From contig JANXTS010000052.1 in NCBI GenBank assembly GCA_025352265.1, positions 1 through 64,000 of the forward strand: DNA of 64,000 nt. The letters run 5' to 3'. The translations under genes were made by a program, and so were the position numbers. The notes beneath the pieces were generated by a model that saw only the letters and a list, made by a program, of their open reading frames with translations, had not been told where the DNA came from and searched no databases. Positions 44,339 through 53,022 of the stretch are shown here, in pieces (position 1 is the stretch's first letter; each line of letters starts with the position of its first letter). Source of the DNA: Variovorax sp. (GTDB lineage: Bacteria > Pseudomonadota > Gammaproteobacteria > Burkholderiales > Burkholderiaceae_C).

Positions 44339-44647
44339 ATGACGTCTGAAAAATCCGACCAACTCTTTGCTGGTAGCGCAGTGCAGGCTTCTAGCATCGA
44401 GCAGTTGCTGGAGTGCTACGCCGCCAGGTATGCGCAGCAAATTCGTGATCTCGTTGAGACCTTCTCGTCGGCGACTACACGGCTCGGCAGCGCGCAAGAC
44501 GACCCGTCGACGGCGCTGGCAGACGATGTGCGTGCGACTGCAAAAAAACACCGCGTCGATCCAGATTTGCTACTGGCTGCGGTCGCTGACTACGCGGTGA
44601 TCGAGTCGCGCTCCGAGGCACTACACCGCTCCCGCACAGGCCACTGA
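44339..44647 (+). CDS. Small hypothetical protein (102 aa)
   Basis: MTSEKSDQLFAGSAVQASSIE at the start; the rest is helical and charged, without signal or membrane segment. TAAAGT is followed by seven bases and the ATG, like the leaderless candidates at 14871 and 62662. I do not recognise the family. It precedes the FHA gene on the same strand. Confidence 0.55.
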   Translation: MTSEKSDQLFAGSAVQASSIEQLLECYAARYAQQIRDLVETFSSATTRLGSAQDDPSTALADDVRATAKKHRVDPDLLLAAVADYAVIESRSEALHRSRTGH

Positions 44648-44742
44648 TCGCGCAGGCTGCCGCGCCGGTACCAACCGCGTGGCTATCATGAGGCGCGCAG
44701 GTCGCGGCGGACTTTTCGGTTGCCAACCCGGCGCCGAACACC

Positions 44743-45150
44743 ATGCCCAAACTGATATTGACGAGATTCGGTGGCGACCGCGAATCGATCGAACTGATCG
44801 CCGCCGAAACCACGCTCGGCCGAGGCCTGCATAACGACATCGTGCTGGACAGCATCGCCGCAAGCCGCCGGCACGCGGTAATCACCGCCGATGCAGCCTT
44901 CGTGACGATCCGCGATACCAATAGTCGTAACGGCACTTTCGTCAATGGCCAGCGCGTGTCGACGCAAACCCTGGTCGACGGCGACGTTGTTGACCTCGGC
45001 GGATGTGCACTGTGCTTTGTCTCTGGAGGACAGCAATTCAGCGAGGTGATTGCACAAGGGGTGTCTTCAGTGCCGAACTGGCTCGTCGACGATCTTGAAG
45101 AACATATACCGACGGCGCCGGATGTGCCCGTGCAGTTGCGGCACAAATAG
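44743..45150 (+). CDS. FHA-domain protein
   Basis: A 135-residue protein that is essentially one forkhead-associated domain, which recognises phosphothreonine. GR in TTLGRGLHND, SRRH (AASRRHAVIT) and NSRNGTFVNGQ are the signature residues. The C-terminal part (about 35 residues) is not recognisable. A Ser/Thr kinase with phosphatase is encoded 38 kb away at 5-7 kb, so a phospho-dependent partner is plausible but unproven. Confidence 0.9.
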   Translation: MPKLILTRFGGDRESIELIAAETTLGRGLHNDIVLDSIAASRRHAVITADAAFVTIRDTNSRNGTFVNGQRVSTQTLVDGDVVDLGGCALCFVSGGQQFSEVIAQGVSSVPNWLVDDLEEHIPTAPDVPVQLRHK

Positions 45151-45333
45151 CTGCAGGCAGCGCAAGCGAAGAACACTCTGTATGTCCGATACCGAACAAT
45201 GAGACACATTCGACACTGTTGAAAGAATCATGCGGACGGCCAGAAATCATTGCCGGATTCTGTGCACAGCTTCCTATGAGTTGTAACTTCTCGGCCAGAA
45301 ACTGGTGATTCGATGTAACCACTGGAAACACAC

Positions 45334-45540
45334 ATGAACGCCGCCACATCGTTGGCTCTCGCTGTCAAGGAACTCGAACCAGGGGAATTCCACTGGATGT
45401 TGCTTGAGGAAGACGGCTCGATCGAGGATGGATTCAGCTTCAAGCCAAGGCGGATCGGCGAGCCGGAAACCGACGTGGCTGCTGCATGGGTGGCGGGCTA
45501 TCTGGCTCTGCGCGCGGTGCTGCGTGTGGCCAAGCGGTAA
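45334..45540 (+). CDS. Small hypothetical protein (68 aa)
   Basis: Starts MNAATSLALAVKELEPGEFHW with GGAAAC upstream; contains acidic and basic blocks (EEDGSIEDGFSFKPRR) and ends with an amphipathic helix. No known domain. It ends 70 bases before the gph gene. Codon use is like the neighbours. Confidence 0.55.
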   Translation: MNAATSLALAVKELEPGEFHWMLLEEDGSIEDGFSFKPRRIGEPETDVAAAWVAGYLALRAVLRVAKR

Positions 45541-45610
45541 GTACGAAACATCGTTTACGGCCAGAGCTGGACGGCACAATCTGCCCGATCGTCAACTTCC
45601 GGCTACCGCC

Positions 45611-46312
45611 TTGAGCACAACTGTTTTCGATCTCTCCCGCTACGACGCCGCCATCGTCGACCTCGACGGCACGATGGTCGACACGCTCGGCGATTTCGCG
45701 GCCGCGCTGGGCCTCATGCTCACTGAACTTGATCTGCCCGCGATCTCCGCCGAGGTCATCGAGCCAATGGTGGGCAAGGGCTCCGAGCACCTCATCGGTT
45801 CGGTACTCGACCATGTGCTCGCGCCGACCGGAGCCGTGCGAACAGCGTCGCTCTTCGACCGAGCCTGGACGCGTTATCAGTTCCACTACCGCCTCGTCAA
45901 CGGGCAGCATTCGGTCGTTTTCCCGGGCGTGAGCGAAGGCCTGGCACTGCTGCGGTCTCGCGGGTTGCGCCTGGCCTGCATCACCAACAAACCGACCGAC
46001 TTCGCGCGTCCGTTGCTGTCGGAAAAAGGACTCGACGGCTTCTTCGAGGTGGTGTTTGGTGGCGATGCGTTCGAGCGAAAAAAGCCCGATCCGATGCCAT
46101 TGCTGAAGACCTGCAAATACCTCGGAACGTCACCAGCCCGCACGCTGATGCTCGGCGATTCCAGCAACGATGCGCGCGCCGCGCGTGCGGCCGGTTGCCC
46201 CGTCGTGCTGGTGACCTATGGCTACAACCACGGCGCGCCGGTGGGCGATGTCGATGCCGATGGCTTCATTGACGCCATCACCGATTTCGGCCGCGCGCAA
46301 GTGGGCGTTTGA
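45611..46312 (+). CDS. gph: HAD-family phosphatase, phosphoglycolate phosphatase-like
   Basis: 233 residues from a TTG start (no other start gives a normal N-terminus). HAD motifs are VDLDGTMVDT (nucleophile Asp), CITNKP, the Lys in ERKKPDPM and MLGDSSNDARAARAAG. The cap is of the small alpha-helical type. It fits the Gph family that removes phosphate from 2-phosphoglycolate formed during DNA repair or photorespiration-like reactions, but other HAD substrates are possible. Confidence 0.9.
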   Translation: MSTTVFDLSRYDAAIVDLDGTMVDTLGDFAAALGLMLTELDLPAISAEVIEPMVGKGSEHLIGSVLDHVLAPTGAVRTASLFDRAWTRYQFHYRLVNGQHSVVFPGVSEGLALLRSRGLRLACITNKPTDFARPLLSEKGLDGFFEVVFGGDAFERKKPDPMPLLKTCKYLGTSPARTLMLGDSSNDARAARAAGCPVVLVTYGYNHGAPVGDVDADGFIDAITDFGRAQVGV

Positions 46313-46639
46313 CCTTCGGCGTCGGCCGTGTGCCGTCGGTCCTCAGATCGCCTGTGCCCTGCGCTGCGCGCCAATGCGGTCGTTGTCCAGGAGAGACGTG
46401 TCTTCGTCTTCTCTCGCACCGAACTTGACCAGCCATGGATGTCCGTCGATCTCGACAACGGGCTTGTAGGCGGTAGAAATTAGGTTCAAGCACGACGCGT
46501 TCAGGCATGGCTCTTGGCTCCCCTGCGCGAAGCCGCCAGAACTTCACATTCGAGCGCCGCGAGGTCGTGGGCCGAATTCGCCAGCGCGGCCAGTGCTTCC
46601 TTATTGCTTTACAAAATGCCGGTTTTGTTCAATCTTGAT
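46313..46639. other. Non-coding stretch with possible gene fragments
   Basis: 327 bases with no intact gene. On the minus strand one frame reads KPVVEIDGHPWLVKF and then AREDEDTSLLDNDR (around 46350-46480), a pattern that recalls the HipA N-terminal half, and another frame reads ALAALANSAHDLAALECEV (around 46510-46600) and ends in a stop. Neither has a start codon or usable length. I regard this as decayed sequence. Confidence 0.35.
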
Positions 46640-46960
46640 TTACGAAACCCGGATGAAGTCGACAAACGCCCGCAGCGGCGCGGGCAGATATCGGCGGCCT
46701 GGGTAGTAAAGGAACGGGCCTGAGAACCGTGGCCACCATGACTGCAGCACCGGTTCCAGCGCGCCGCTGTCGAGGTGTGGTTTCAACCAGTCGTCGAACA
46801 GTTGGATCACACCCGTGCCCGCGATCGCGGCATCGACGGCGATATCGACAGCCGCCCGCGAGCATGTCGACGAAGTTGTCATCGGCGACGGTGTCGATCA
46901 CGATGTCCGGGTAAGCCGTCAGAGACGGCGGCACGACGCGCGGCAACACCAGGCGCACCG
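46640..46960 (-). pseudogene. LysR-family regulator remnant
   Basis: Two minus-strand frames together carry parts of a LysR effector-binding domain. One frame (about 46851-46960) has VRLVLPRVVPP, TAYPDIVIDTVADDNFVDMLAGG. The other (46640-46850) has AAIAGTGVIQLFDDWLKPHL, LDSGALEPVLQSWWPRFSGPFLYYPGRR and LPAPLRAFVDFIR. The middle of the domain is missing and the frame shifts at about 46850. The DNA-binding N-terminus is not found. This is a gene in decay. Confidence 0.75.
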
Positions 46961-47149
46961 CGCTGCACTCAAGGAAACACTTGATGAACCTTGCTGCGGT
47001 CGATCTGACGCTGGACAGCGATGCGGTCGCGAAGTTCGATCGATCGGCACCAGGTGACGTCGATTGCATGTCGCGGTTCGCGCATGCGGGTCGGTCCGTT
47101 GCCTATGATCGAAGGGTTGCGTGGCCATGTCGGCCACGGGGAGTCCGGC

Positions 47150-47797
47150 TTGAAGCCCAGTCTTTCCGAATCCCTCAGAACCGAAACCCGCGAGCTGCAC
47201 ACGCTAGCCGAGCGGAGCGCCTTCATGGGCGTATTGCTCCGCGGCCGGATGGAGCGACCACCTTACTGCGCCATGTTGCGCAACCTGATTGCGATCTATG
47301 CCGTGCTGGAGCCGGCGCTCGATCGGCATGCGAGCGATCCGCTTTTGTCTCCTTTGTCCTTTTCGCAACTGCGGCGCGAAGGGCCGTTGCAAGCCGACCT
47401 CGACACACTGCACGGCACTGGTTGGCTCGATGCTTACGCCATGCAGCCGGCCACCGTGGACTACGTGGCGCGGCTTCGAACGCTGGACGCAGTGCAGCCC
47501 GAATTGCTGGCCGCACACAGCTACGTGCGGTACCTCGGCGACCTGAGTGGCGGGCAGATGCTGCGGCGTATCGTGCGCCAAAGCATGGCGTTGCCGCCCG
47601 GGCGAGGGACAGCGTTCTATGAGTTCGGCACATCGGAAGAAACGGTGCAGTTGAAGCAGGCCTTTCGGGAAGGGCTCGAAAAACTCCAGCCTGACGAAGC
47701 GACCACGCGAGCCATCGTCGCCGAGGCTCGCCTAGCCTTCGAACTGCATATGCAGCTATTCGAGGAACTTGCGAGCGATGTGCTCGTCGCCTTTTGA
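47150..47797 (+). CDS. Biliverdin-producing heme oxygenase
   Basis: 215 residues from a TTG start preceded by GGGGAG. The proximal His is in SLRTETRELHTLAER (about residue 17) and the distal helix motif is YVRYLGDLSGGQMLRRI. The enzyme would open heme to biliverdin, iron and CO. The region upstream in the same frame is open to 47021 but not homologous. No TonB receptor, FecR or phytochrome is next to it, so its role (iron from heme or chromophore) is open. Confidence 0.85.
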   Translation: MKPSLSESLRTETRELHTLAERSAFMGVLLRGRMERPPYCAMLRNLIAIYAVLEPALDRHASDPLLSPLSFSQLRREGPLQADLDTLHGTGWLDAYAMQPATVDYVARLRTLDAVQPELLAAHSYVRYLGDLSGGQMLRRIVRQSMALPPGRGTAFYEFGTSEETVQLKQAFREGLEKLQPDEATTRAIVAEARLAFELHMQLFEELASDVLVAF

Positions 47798-47830
47798 CTC
47801 CCTCCGACTTTCAAAAAATCCCAGGACCGA

Positions 47831-47866
47831 TGCTGACTGCGTTTCAGCAGGGGTAGCATCGCCGGC
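47831..47866 (+). promoter_or_regulatory. Candidate promoter of the ATPase gene with hairpin at -35
   Basis: TAGCAT at 47854-47859 followed by seven bases and the ATG at 47867 suggests a leaderless start. GCTGAC at 47832-47837, 16 bases before it, can serve as -35. GCTGA and TCAGC (47832-47848) form an inverted repeat across that -35, a possible operator. No Shine-Dalgarno sequence is well placed. Confidence 0.3.
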
Positions 47867-50386
47867 ATGCAAGTTGAAAAGTCATCTTCAGCTGGAGCGG
47901 CCGCTCCGGAAAGCCCCGTCGACGAGTCTGCAGAGGCCGGTGGCTTGATGTGGCCGAACCCGGTCGCGCCGGGCTTCGCGCCGAACGCCGTTATCAAGGA
48001 CGCGCCGGCCTGCGAGTTCTTTGGCGCGAACAATCAGCGCGTGGTTGGCAAACTGACACGTTTCGTTCCGAAAGAAGAAGCGGTTCATGTGCAGATCAAC
48101 CAGTCGAGCCGAGCCACGACGGTGCGCTTCAATCAGTTCCGCATGCTGCGCTTGACGCGGCCGCTTTCTATTGAAACCGCGGGCGGGGCAGCGAGTAGTG
48201 CAGCCCAGTGGTCGCCTTTCAAGATCACATGGAACGACGGCAGTGTTTTAGAAGGCGAATCGCTGGGCCAGCGCAAGACGGTTTCGGGACTTTTTCTATT
48301 TGTCGCCGGTGAGGACAAGAACTCGGTAGTGCGGCTTTTCGTGCCGCGGAGCAGCTTCAAGGAAGTGTTGTTGCCCGAGCCGGACGCATCGGCGGCAGAC
48401 TCGCCGGCCGGACATTTCTTGAGTTCTCAACCGCTCGATGCGGAACCAGCCGTGGATCAGGAACCCGATGCGGCATCGGCGGATCGAGAAAACGAGTCCG
48501 TACTGTCAGCCGAAGTAGTTACGCCGGATCAATTGGTAGCGCAACTCGAAGCGCAGAGCCGAATGCCGATGGTGCGCATCGGCCAGGCGCTGATCTCGCT
48601 CGGCCTCATTACCGAAGAGCAGTTGCGCGACGGCTTGGCCCAACAACAGTTCGATCGCACCGTGCCGCTCGGCGAAACACTGATTCGCATGGGCGTCATC
48701 GAGCGGCTGGACCTGCAGACCGCACTGGCCCGAAAGATGGGATATCCGCTGGTCAACCTGCTGCTCTTCACCCCGGCAGCGGAAGCCTTGCGAAAGATCA
48801 GCCACGGTGCAGCACGACGCCTGCAGGTCATGCCGCTGATGGTGAATGAAGGGCGTCTCATCGTGGCGCTCGACGATCCGGCCAACCGGCATGCGGCCAT
48901 CGACGAGGCGGAATTTATCGCCGGCATCAAGGTGGTGCCGGTGCTCGGGCAATACGCCGACCTGAACGCAATTCTGTACAAGGCCTACGAGAAGATCGGT
49001 GCGACCGAAGTCGGACCGGCGAGCGCAGACCTCGACCGGCCGATCGAGTTCGACGCCACCGGCACCAACGAATTGCTGGAGACGCTGGAAAAGGAAGGCC
49101 AGCAGCCTTCGTCCGATGAAGACGCGCCGATCGAACAGTCCGACAACTCGCTGGTGCGGATGATCAACCGCATGATCCTGGAGGCGCACCGGGAGGGCGT
49201 GTCCGACATTCATATAGAGAGCTATCCGGGGCGCGAAAAAATCCGTATTCGCTTTCGACGGGATGGTCGGCTCTATACCTACCTGGAGCTGCCGCCGAAC
49301 TACCGCAATGCGCTCATCGCACGCATCAAGATCATGTGCGATCTTGATATCAGCGAGAAGCGCAAACCGCAAGACGGCAAGATCAACTTCTCGAAGTTCT
49401 CGCCTCAGCACCGGCTGGAATTGCGAGTGGCAACGGTGCCGACCAACAATGGCCTGGAAGACGTGGTCATGCGGTTGCTGGCTTCCGCCAAACCGATCGC
49501 GCTCGACGCGCTGGGCTTGTCGGAGCGCAATCTGGCTCAGCTCAAGGCGGCGATCGAACGGCCTTACGGCATGGTGCTTTGCGTGGGACCCACTGGCTCC
49601 GGCAAGACCACGACGCTGCACTCGGCGCTGATGCACATCAACACGCCCGAGCGAAAGATCTGGACCGCCGAGGACCCGATCGAGATCACGCAGGTCGGGT
49701 TGCGGCAAGTGCAGATCAATCCGCGCATCGACTGGACCTTTGCAAAGGCGCTGCGGGCTTTCGTTCGGGCCGATCCTGACGTGATCATGGTCGGCGAAAT
49801 CCGCGACGAAGAAACCGCCAAGACCGCCATCGAGGCGTCGCTTACCGGTCACCTGGTGCTGTCTACGCTGCACACCAACAGCGCGCCCGAGACCGTGACC
49901 CGGCTGCTCGACATGGGCATGGACCCTTTCAACTTCGCGGACTCCTTGCTGGCGGTGCTGGCACAGCGCCTGGTGCGCCGCTTGTGCACGAATTGCGTCG
50001 CCAGCCGCCCGGCAACCGAGGCCGAGATCGACGAGTTGCTGTCGGACTACATGCACTCCTTCGGCGCGACCGAGATGGCGGCCGAACACGACACCGTGCG
50101 CAGTGGCTGGCTCACGCGCTATGCCCGTGACGGAGAGCTGCAGGTGTACAAAAGCGTGGGTTGCAAGCAATGCGGCGACTCCGGTTTCAAGGGGCGCGTT
50201 GGCATTCATGAACTGATGGTCATGTCGCGTGCGCTGCGTCGCCTGGTGCAAAGCGGCGCACGCGCCGAAGAGCTGCAGGAGACCGCCCTGCGCGAAGGCA
50301 TGCGAACACTTCGGCAAGACGGCATCGACAAGGTGCTGGCGGGCCAGACCACGATCGATGAAGTGCGTGCGACCAGCAACGTTTAA
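47867..50386 (+). CDS. GspE/PilB-type ATPase with N-terminal extension and MshEN domain
   Basis: An 839-residue assembly ATPase, longer than usual. Residues 1-230 are an unrecognised two-block region (about 50-165) with an acidic Pro/Ala-rich linker. About 232-300 has two tandem MshEN-type motifs (MVRIGQALISLGLITEEQL, then PLGETLIRMGVIERLDL), the known c-di-GMP-binding module. The T2SSE core has Asp box DIHIE, Walker A GPTGSGKTTT (574-583), Walker B DPDVIMVGEIRDEET, His box GHLVLSTLHTN and the tetracysteine C707, C710, C766, C769. No other pilus or secretion gene is nearby. It is followed 12 bases later by a GGDEF gene. Confidence 0.92.
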   Translation: MQVEKSSSAGAAAPESPVDESAEAGGLMWPNPVAPGFAPNAVIKDAPACEFFGANNQRVVGKLTRFVPKEEAVHVQINQSSRATTVRFNQFRMLRLTRPLSIETAGGAASSAAQWSPFKITWNDGSVLEGESLGQRKTVSGLFLFVAGEDKNSVVRLFVPRSSFKEVLLPEPDASAADSPAGHFLSSQPLDAEPAVDQEPDAASADRENESVLSAEVVTPDQLVAQLEAQSRMPMVRIGQALISLGLITEEQLRDGLAQQQFDRTVPLGETLIRMGVIERLDLQTALARKMGYPLVNLLLFTPAAEALRKISHGAARRLQVMPLMVNEGRLIVALDDPANRHAAIDEAEFIAGIKVVPVLGQYADLNAILYKAYEKIGATEVGPASADLDRPIEFDATGTNELLETLEKEGQQPSSDEDAPIEQSDNSLVRMINRMILEAHREGVSDIHIESYPGREKIRIRFRRDGRLYTYLELPPNYRNALIARIKIMCDLDISEKRKPQDGKINFSKFSPQHRLELRVATVPTNNGLEDVVMRLLASAKPIALDALGLSERNLAQLKAAIERPYGMVLCVGPTGSGKTTTLHSALMHINTPERKIWTAEDPIEITQVGLRQVQINPRIDWTFAKALRAFVRADPDVIMVGEIRDEETAKTAIEASLTGHLVLSTLHTNSAPETVTRLLDMGMDPFNFADSLLAVLAQRLVRRLCTNCVASRPATEAEIDELLSDYMHSFGATEMAAEHDTVRSGWLTRYARDGELQVYKSVGCKQCGDSGFKGRVGIHELMVMSRALRRLVQSGARAEELQETALREGMRTLRQDGIDKVLAGQTTIDEVRATSNV

Positions 50387-50419
50387 CGTCTTTCGTCAAT
50401 GCAGAGGAATGTCCGACCG

Positions 50420-51874
50420 ATGGAGTCCATGACCGATTTCGAATCCATGTTCGACCTTGCACCCGTGTCCCTCTGGCTGGAGGACTACAGCGGGCTGAAG
50501 CAGTTGCTCGACCGTTGGCGCTCAGACGGGATCGAAGACATTGAAGCGCATCTTCAAGCTGACCCTGAACGGGTTCGCGAATGCATGGCGCATTGGCGCG
50601 TGTTGCGCGTGAACCAAAGTACGCTTTCGCTTTTTTCGGCCGACAGCCAGGCGCAATTGTTGTCGCAGCTCGACCAGGTGTTTCGCGGCGATATGGCCGC
50701 CCCGGTGATTAAAGAACTGAAGCAGTTGTGGCAAGGCAATCTCTGCTTCGACAACCAGACGGTGAACTACGCGCTGGACGGCCGCCGCCTTGACGTGCAG
50801 GTGCGCGTACGGGTGCTGCCGGGTCACGAGACCACATGGGATCGTGTTCTTGTGTCGCTCGACGACATCACCGAACGCGTCCGCGCCGAGCGTGATCGGA
50901 TCGAAAGCGAGCGCTATGCGCGCGGCCTTTTCGAACACTCGCCGGTGTCGCTGTGGGTCGAAGACTTCAGCGCGGTCAAGTTGCTGCTGGACGACATCCG
51001 GGATCGCGGAATCAGCGACTTCGCGACCTTCATCAAGGTCCACCCAGAGTTCGTGACGCGCTGCATGCAGGAGATCCGCGTGATCGACGTCAACCGTGAA
51101 ACATTGCGGATGTTCGCAGCGACCGACAAGGACATGCTGCTGCACAACCTGTCACGCGTTTTTCGCGATGAGATGACGGAGTCTTTCGCAGACCAAATGC
51201 AAGATCTTTGGGACGGCAAGACGCTGCAGCAGCGCGAGGTCGTCAACTATTCGCTGTCGGGCGACACGATCAATATCCACATGCAGTTCGCGGTGCTTGA
51301 AGACCGGCTCGCCACCTGGGATCTGGTGCTGGTGTCGCTGGTCGATATCACTGCGAGGAAAAAGGCAGAGGCTTACCTCGAATATCTCGGCAAGCACGAC
51401 GTGTTGACCCAGTTGCACAACCGCACTTTTTATTCCGAAGAGCTCAACCGGCTGTCACGCAAAGGCCCGTGGCCGGTGTCGATGCTGGCCATCGACCTCA
51501 ACGGGCTGAAACACGTCAACGATGAATCCGGCCACGCCGCCGGCGACGTGTTGCTGCGACGCGCGGGCGAGGTGTTGAGCATGGCGGTGGATGCGCCGGC
51601 GTGGCCTGCGCGCATTGGTGGCGACGAGTTCGCCGTACTGCTGCCAAAGACCGACGAGCGTGGCGCCGAAGCGATGCGCGACCGCATCCTTTCGTTGCTT
51701 GAACTCAACAACCAGTTCTACTCCGGGCAGAGCGGTCATGTGTTGAGCTTCGCCATCGGCACTGCGACCTGTGAAGCACGTGAGCACCTCGATTCGGCAC
51801 TCCAGCGCGCCGACAAAGCCATGTATGCCGATAAGGCGCGCCACTACATGGTGCGTGGAGACCACGTCACGTGA
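50420..51874 (+). CDS. Diguanylate cyclase with two PAS-like sensor modules
   Basis: 484 residues from the ATG at 50420 (the frame is also open from 50399). Two similar sensor modules are arranged in tandem, one starting FDLAPVSLWLEDYSGLKQLL and the other FEHSPVSLWVEDFSAVKLLL. The GGDEF domain is intact: YLGKHDVLTQLHNRTFY, MLAIDLNGLKHVNDESGHAAGD and ARIGGDEFAVLLP. No RxxD inhibitory site is present upstream of GGDEF. It should make c-di-GMP in the cytoplasm, as there is no membrane segment. It directly follows the ATPase gene. Confidence 0.92.
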   Translation: MESMTDFESMFDLAPVSLWLEDYSGLKQLLDRWRSDGIEDIEAHLQADPERVRECMAHWRVLRVNQSTLSLFSADSQAQLLSQLDQVFRGDMAAPVIKELKQLWQGNLCFDNQTVNYALDGRRLDVQVRVRVLPGHETTWDRVLVSLDDITERVRAERDRIESERYARGLFEHSPVSLWVEDFSAVKLLLDDIRDRGISDFATFIKVHPEFVTRCMQEIRVIDVNRETLRMFAATDKDMLLHNLSRVFRDEMTESFADQMQDLWDGKTLQQREVVNYSLSGDTINIHMQFAVLEDRLATWDLVLVSLVDITARKKAEAYLEYLGKHDVLTQLHNRTFYSEELNRLSRKGPWPVSMLAIDLNGLKHVNDESGHAAGDVLLRRAGEVLSMAVDAPAWPARIGGDEFAVLLPKTDERGAEAMRDRILSLLELNNQFYSGQSGHVLSFAIGTATCEAREHLDSALQRADKAMYADKARHYMVRGDHVT

Positions 51875-51927
51875 AAAATGTGGGCTGATTGGTTGTAATC
51901 TTATGTGTCTTCGGCCAGTTAGAGGCC

Positions 51928-53022
51928 ATGATCGGAATCATGAATTTCGGCTGTTTCGCTCCGGTGCGGCGATGCATTCTTTTGGCTTACGTCGCGACAC
52001 TCTTGCTCGGCATGGGATCGGTGCGAGCGGGCGAACCCGTCGCGGAACGCCGGCTTCGAATCGTCGGTGGACTGGCAACGCTCAACCAGTACACCCTGCA
52101 CGAAGAGCGCTTCTGGGCGCAAGACTTGGCACGATTGAGCGGAGGCAAATACAGCGCGAGCATCGTGCCTTTCAACCAGGCTGGCGTCCCGGGTCAGGAA
52201 ATGCTCAACTTGATGAAGTTGGGTGTGATTCCGTTCGGAACCGCGTTGCTGAGCCAGGTGTCGAGCGAAGAGCCTGAACTCGGCGCTGCGGATCTGGCCG
52301 GCCTCAATCCCGACATGGCGACGCTGCGCCGCGTCATCGGCGCCTTTCGTCCCACCCTCGAGAAGACCTTGCGAAATCAATTCAATGTCGAGTTGCTCGC
52401 GGTCTACGTCTATCCGGCGCAGGTCATCTCCTGCAAAAGGCCGATCACGCAATTGTCTGATCTCGAAGGTCGGCGCATCCGCGTTTCGAGCGTGAGTCAG
52501 GCGGATTTCGTCGGTGCCCTCAAGGCAACGCCGCTGGTCATTGAGTTCGCTTCGTTGATGTCCAACATGAACTCGGACAACACCGAGTGCGCCATCACCG
52601 GCGCGATGTCGGGCAATACGATGGGGTTGCACAAGATCACCGGTGCGCTCTACACGATGCCGGTAACTTGGGGGCTAGCGGTGTTCGGCGCCAACAAGGA
52701 CATGTGGAACACGCTGCCGTCGGATTTGAAGGCCCTCTTGAAAACCGAATTGCCGAAACTCGAGGCTACCGTCTGGGCCGAATCGGAGCGGGAGACCGGC
52801 GACGGCGTGGCCTGCAACAGTGGCGCCGAAACCTGTGTTCGCGGAACGCGAGGCACGATGACCGTTGCGCGCCCGTCGGCTGTAGACGAGCGCCGTCGTC
52901 GCGAGATTTTTACCGCGAACGTGCTTGGATCCTGGGTGCAACGGTGCGGCGTAGCCTGCGCTCAACTATGGGACAAGACCATCGGTCCCGCGGTGCAAAT
53001 CAAGGCGCCCGCGATCCAGTGA
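51928..53022 (+). CDS. DctP-type periplasmic solute-binding protein
   Basis: About 364 residues from the ATG at 51928 (alternatively 51940 or further upstream). A Sec signal (FAPVRRCILLAYVATLLLG, cleavage near VRA-G) precedes a TRAP-type receptor fold: FNQAGVPGQEMLNLMKLGVI, GRRIRVSSVSQADFVGAL and MPVTWGLAVFGANKDMWNTLP. A C-terminal cysteine-containing extension is unusual. No TRAP permease genes (DctQ, DctM) are nearby; instead the stop overlaps the start of a GGDEF-EAL gene by 4 bases, suggesting a sensory role. Confidence 0.88.
   Translation: MIGIMNFGCFAPVRRCILLAYVATLLLGMGSVRAGEPVAERRLRIVGGLATLNQYTLHEERFWAQDLARLSGGKYSASIVPFNQAGVPGQEMLNLMKLGVIPFGTALLSQVSSEEPELGAADLAGLNPDMATLRRVIGAFRPTLEKTLRNQFNVELLAVYVYPAQVISCKRPITQLSDLEGRRIRVSSVSQADFVGALKATPLVIEFASLMSNMNSDNTECAITGAMSGNTMGLHKITGALYTMPVTWGLAVFGANKDMWNTLPSDLKALLKTELPKLEATVWAESERETGDGVACNSGAETCVRGTRGTMTVARPSAVDERRRREIFTANVLGSWVQRCGVACAQLWDKTIGPAVQIKAPAIQ

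Noticed and set aside
46981-47622. 213-codon open frame overlapping the heme oxygenase gene
   Set aside because: It is Arg/Ala-rich with no motif, and the heme oxygenase frame carries the family signatures.
48506-50317. 603-codon open frame antisense to the GspE/PilB-type ATPase gene
   Set aside because: No recognisable domain, and the sense frame has all catalytic motifs of the ATPase.
47867-50386. Idea that the ATPase belongs to a complete type IV pilus or type II secretion operon in this window
   Set aside because: No pilin, prepilin peptidase, inner-membrane platform or secretin gene could be found within the window.
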